Source: a candidate division WOR-3 bacterium
Lineage (GTDB): Bacteria > Hydrothermota > UBA3072
Assembly: GCA_039804165.1 (NCBI GenBank)
Contig: JBDRZZ010000005.1
Coordinates: 35,084-99,083 of the forward strand
Direction of reading: 5' to 3'
DNA length: 64,000 nt
This document shows, piece after piece, positions 63,718-64,000 of the stretch (position 1 is the first letter of the stretch; each line of letters begins with the position of its first letter). A model generated the notes under the pieces. The model ran no database searches and had not been told where the DNA came from. It worked only from the letters and a program-made list of their open reading frames with translations. The position numbers were made by a program, and so were the translations under genes.

Positions 63718-64000
63718 CTACCTCACCACAACTATCTTGTTGCTTTCTGTTTTTTCATCAATAGTTAACCGGTAAAAGTAAACTCCCGAAGGGACAACTT
63801 TCCCGTTTTCATCCCGTAGGTCCCAGTCAATAAGATAATCTTTCGTGTTTATTTGCCCATTGAATAATTTTCTAACCTCTCTTCCAGCAATGTCGTAAAT
63901 GTCCAACTGAACAGAATGAGAAACAGGACTCCCTATAGAGGAGATGCCCGGAGTCACCGGCTCGTTCTTTTCTTCGGTTCTAAGATATATCTTTACCTTC
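63718..64000 (-). CDS. C-terminus of an exported protein with FlgD-like/T9SS-type sorting domain, 5'-truncated
   Basis: The minus-strand frame is open to the right edge, so only the last 93 residues are seen. They match the FlgD Ig-like / type IX secretion C-terminal pattern: VQLDIYDIAGREVRKLFNG, then WDLRDENGKVVPSGVYFYRL and ending NKIVVVR. Such domains end large secreted or surface proteins in several diderm candidate phyla. The function of the missing part is unknown. It converges with the V-ATPase operon. Confidence 0.82.
   Translation of the reverse strand, partial: KVKIYLRTEEKNEPVTPGISSIGSPVSHSVQLDIYDIAGREVRKLFNGQINTKDYLIDWDLRDENGKVVPSGVYFYRLTIDEKTESNKIVVVR

Noticed and set aside
1-64000. 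CRISPR arrays, intact insertion sequences, rRNA genes, prophage genes
   Set aside because: No periodic direct-repeat array, transposase, rRNA segment or phage structural gene was seen; the only mobile-like item is the 179-bp inverted-repeat element.

Overview
The window is an AT-rich, densely packed bacterial chromosome segment. It carries a TonB-ExbB-ExbD system, a phosphate-regulated porin-like outer-membrane protein and a C-terminal FlgD/T9SS-like sorting domain, so the cell has an outer membrane. It also has a V-type (not F-type) ATPase with a complete sodium-ligand set in the rotor subunit, sodium-type transporters, a sigma-54 activator with a candidate sigma-54 promoter, and many Lys/Glu/Ile-rich proteins resembling Thermotoga homologues (GH130 close to TM1225 by memory, fused AroKB, DAHP synthase with an N-terminal ferredoxin-like domain). 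I infer an uncultured, probably thermophilic, diderm anaerobe of a candidate-phylum type (WOR-3/Hydrothermae-like would fit). The phylum is a guess.

Layout. 1-9017 (+): a beta-mannan/glucan disaccharide locus with two cation-coupled transporters, GH130 and GH94 phosphorylases, a cellobiose 2-epimerase and an exported GH27 alpha-galactosidase. 9066-11219 (+): cNMP-domain histidine kinase, nitroreductase, tRNA-Gly, tRNA-Cys and rpsT. 11206-18439 (-): an eight-gene overlapping operon exbB-exbD-tonB-Na/Pi transporter-scpA-recJ-rodA-comF. 18542-38427 (-): a 21-gene, 19.9-kb superoperon holding every shikimate enzyme, all of trp, pheA, tyrA and most of his, from hisC at the front to hisD at the end. 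It has a near-perfect sigma-70 promoter and a roughly 255-nt leader with attenuator-like structure. 38814-40390 (+): nagB and a radical SAM activase-like gene, followed by a 179-bp element with 24-bp perfect terminal inverted repeats. 40582-46946 (-): a PAS histidine kinase, a 65-aa Sm-like protein, a 45-aa hydrophobic peptide and a 1541-aa kinase/TPR/GAF/sigma-54 activator. 47053-54783 (+): phoB-phoR, porin, pstSCAB and phoU, with 11-bp-periodic PHO boxes before the porin and pstS. 54868-63669 (+): an EF-Tu-domain-2-like mini-protein and a nine-gene V-ATPase operon. The right end holds the C-terminus of an exported protein on the minus strand.

Most interesting parts. (1) A self-contained regulatory island: the giant sigma-54 activator gene is followed by two near-identical palindromes at about -153 and -88 from a -24/-12 promoter. 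That promoter would drive the 45-aa peptide and the Sm-like protein. (2) The histidine/aromatic superoperon, with a HisA-HisI-HisE fusion whose HisE part has lost its metal-binding motif. (3) The inverted-repeat mini-element. (4) Regulator genes with no Shine-Dalgarno, whose promoter spacing predicts leaderless mRNAs, in a genome where metabolic genes have strong Shine-Dalgarno sites. All calls come from reading the sequence and recalled family features. No searches were run.
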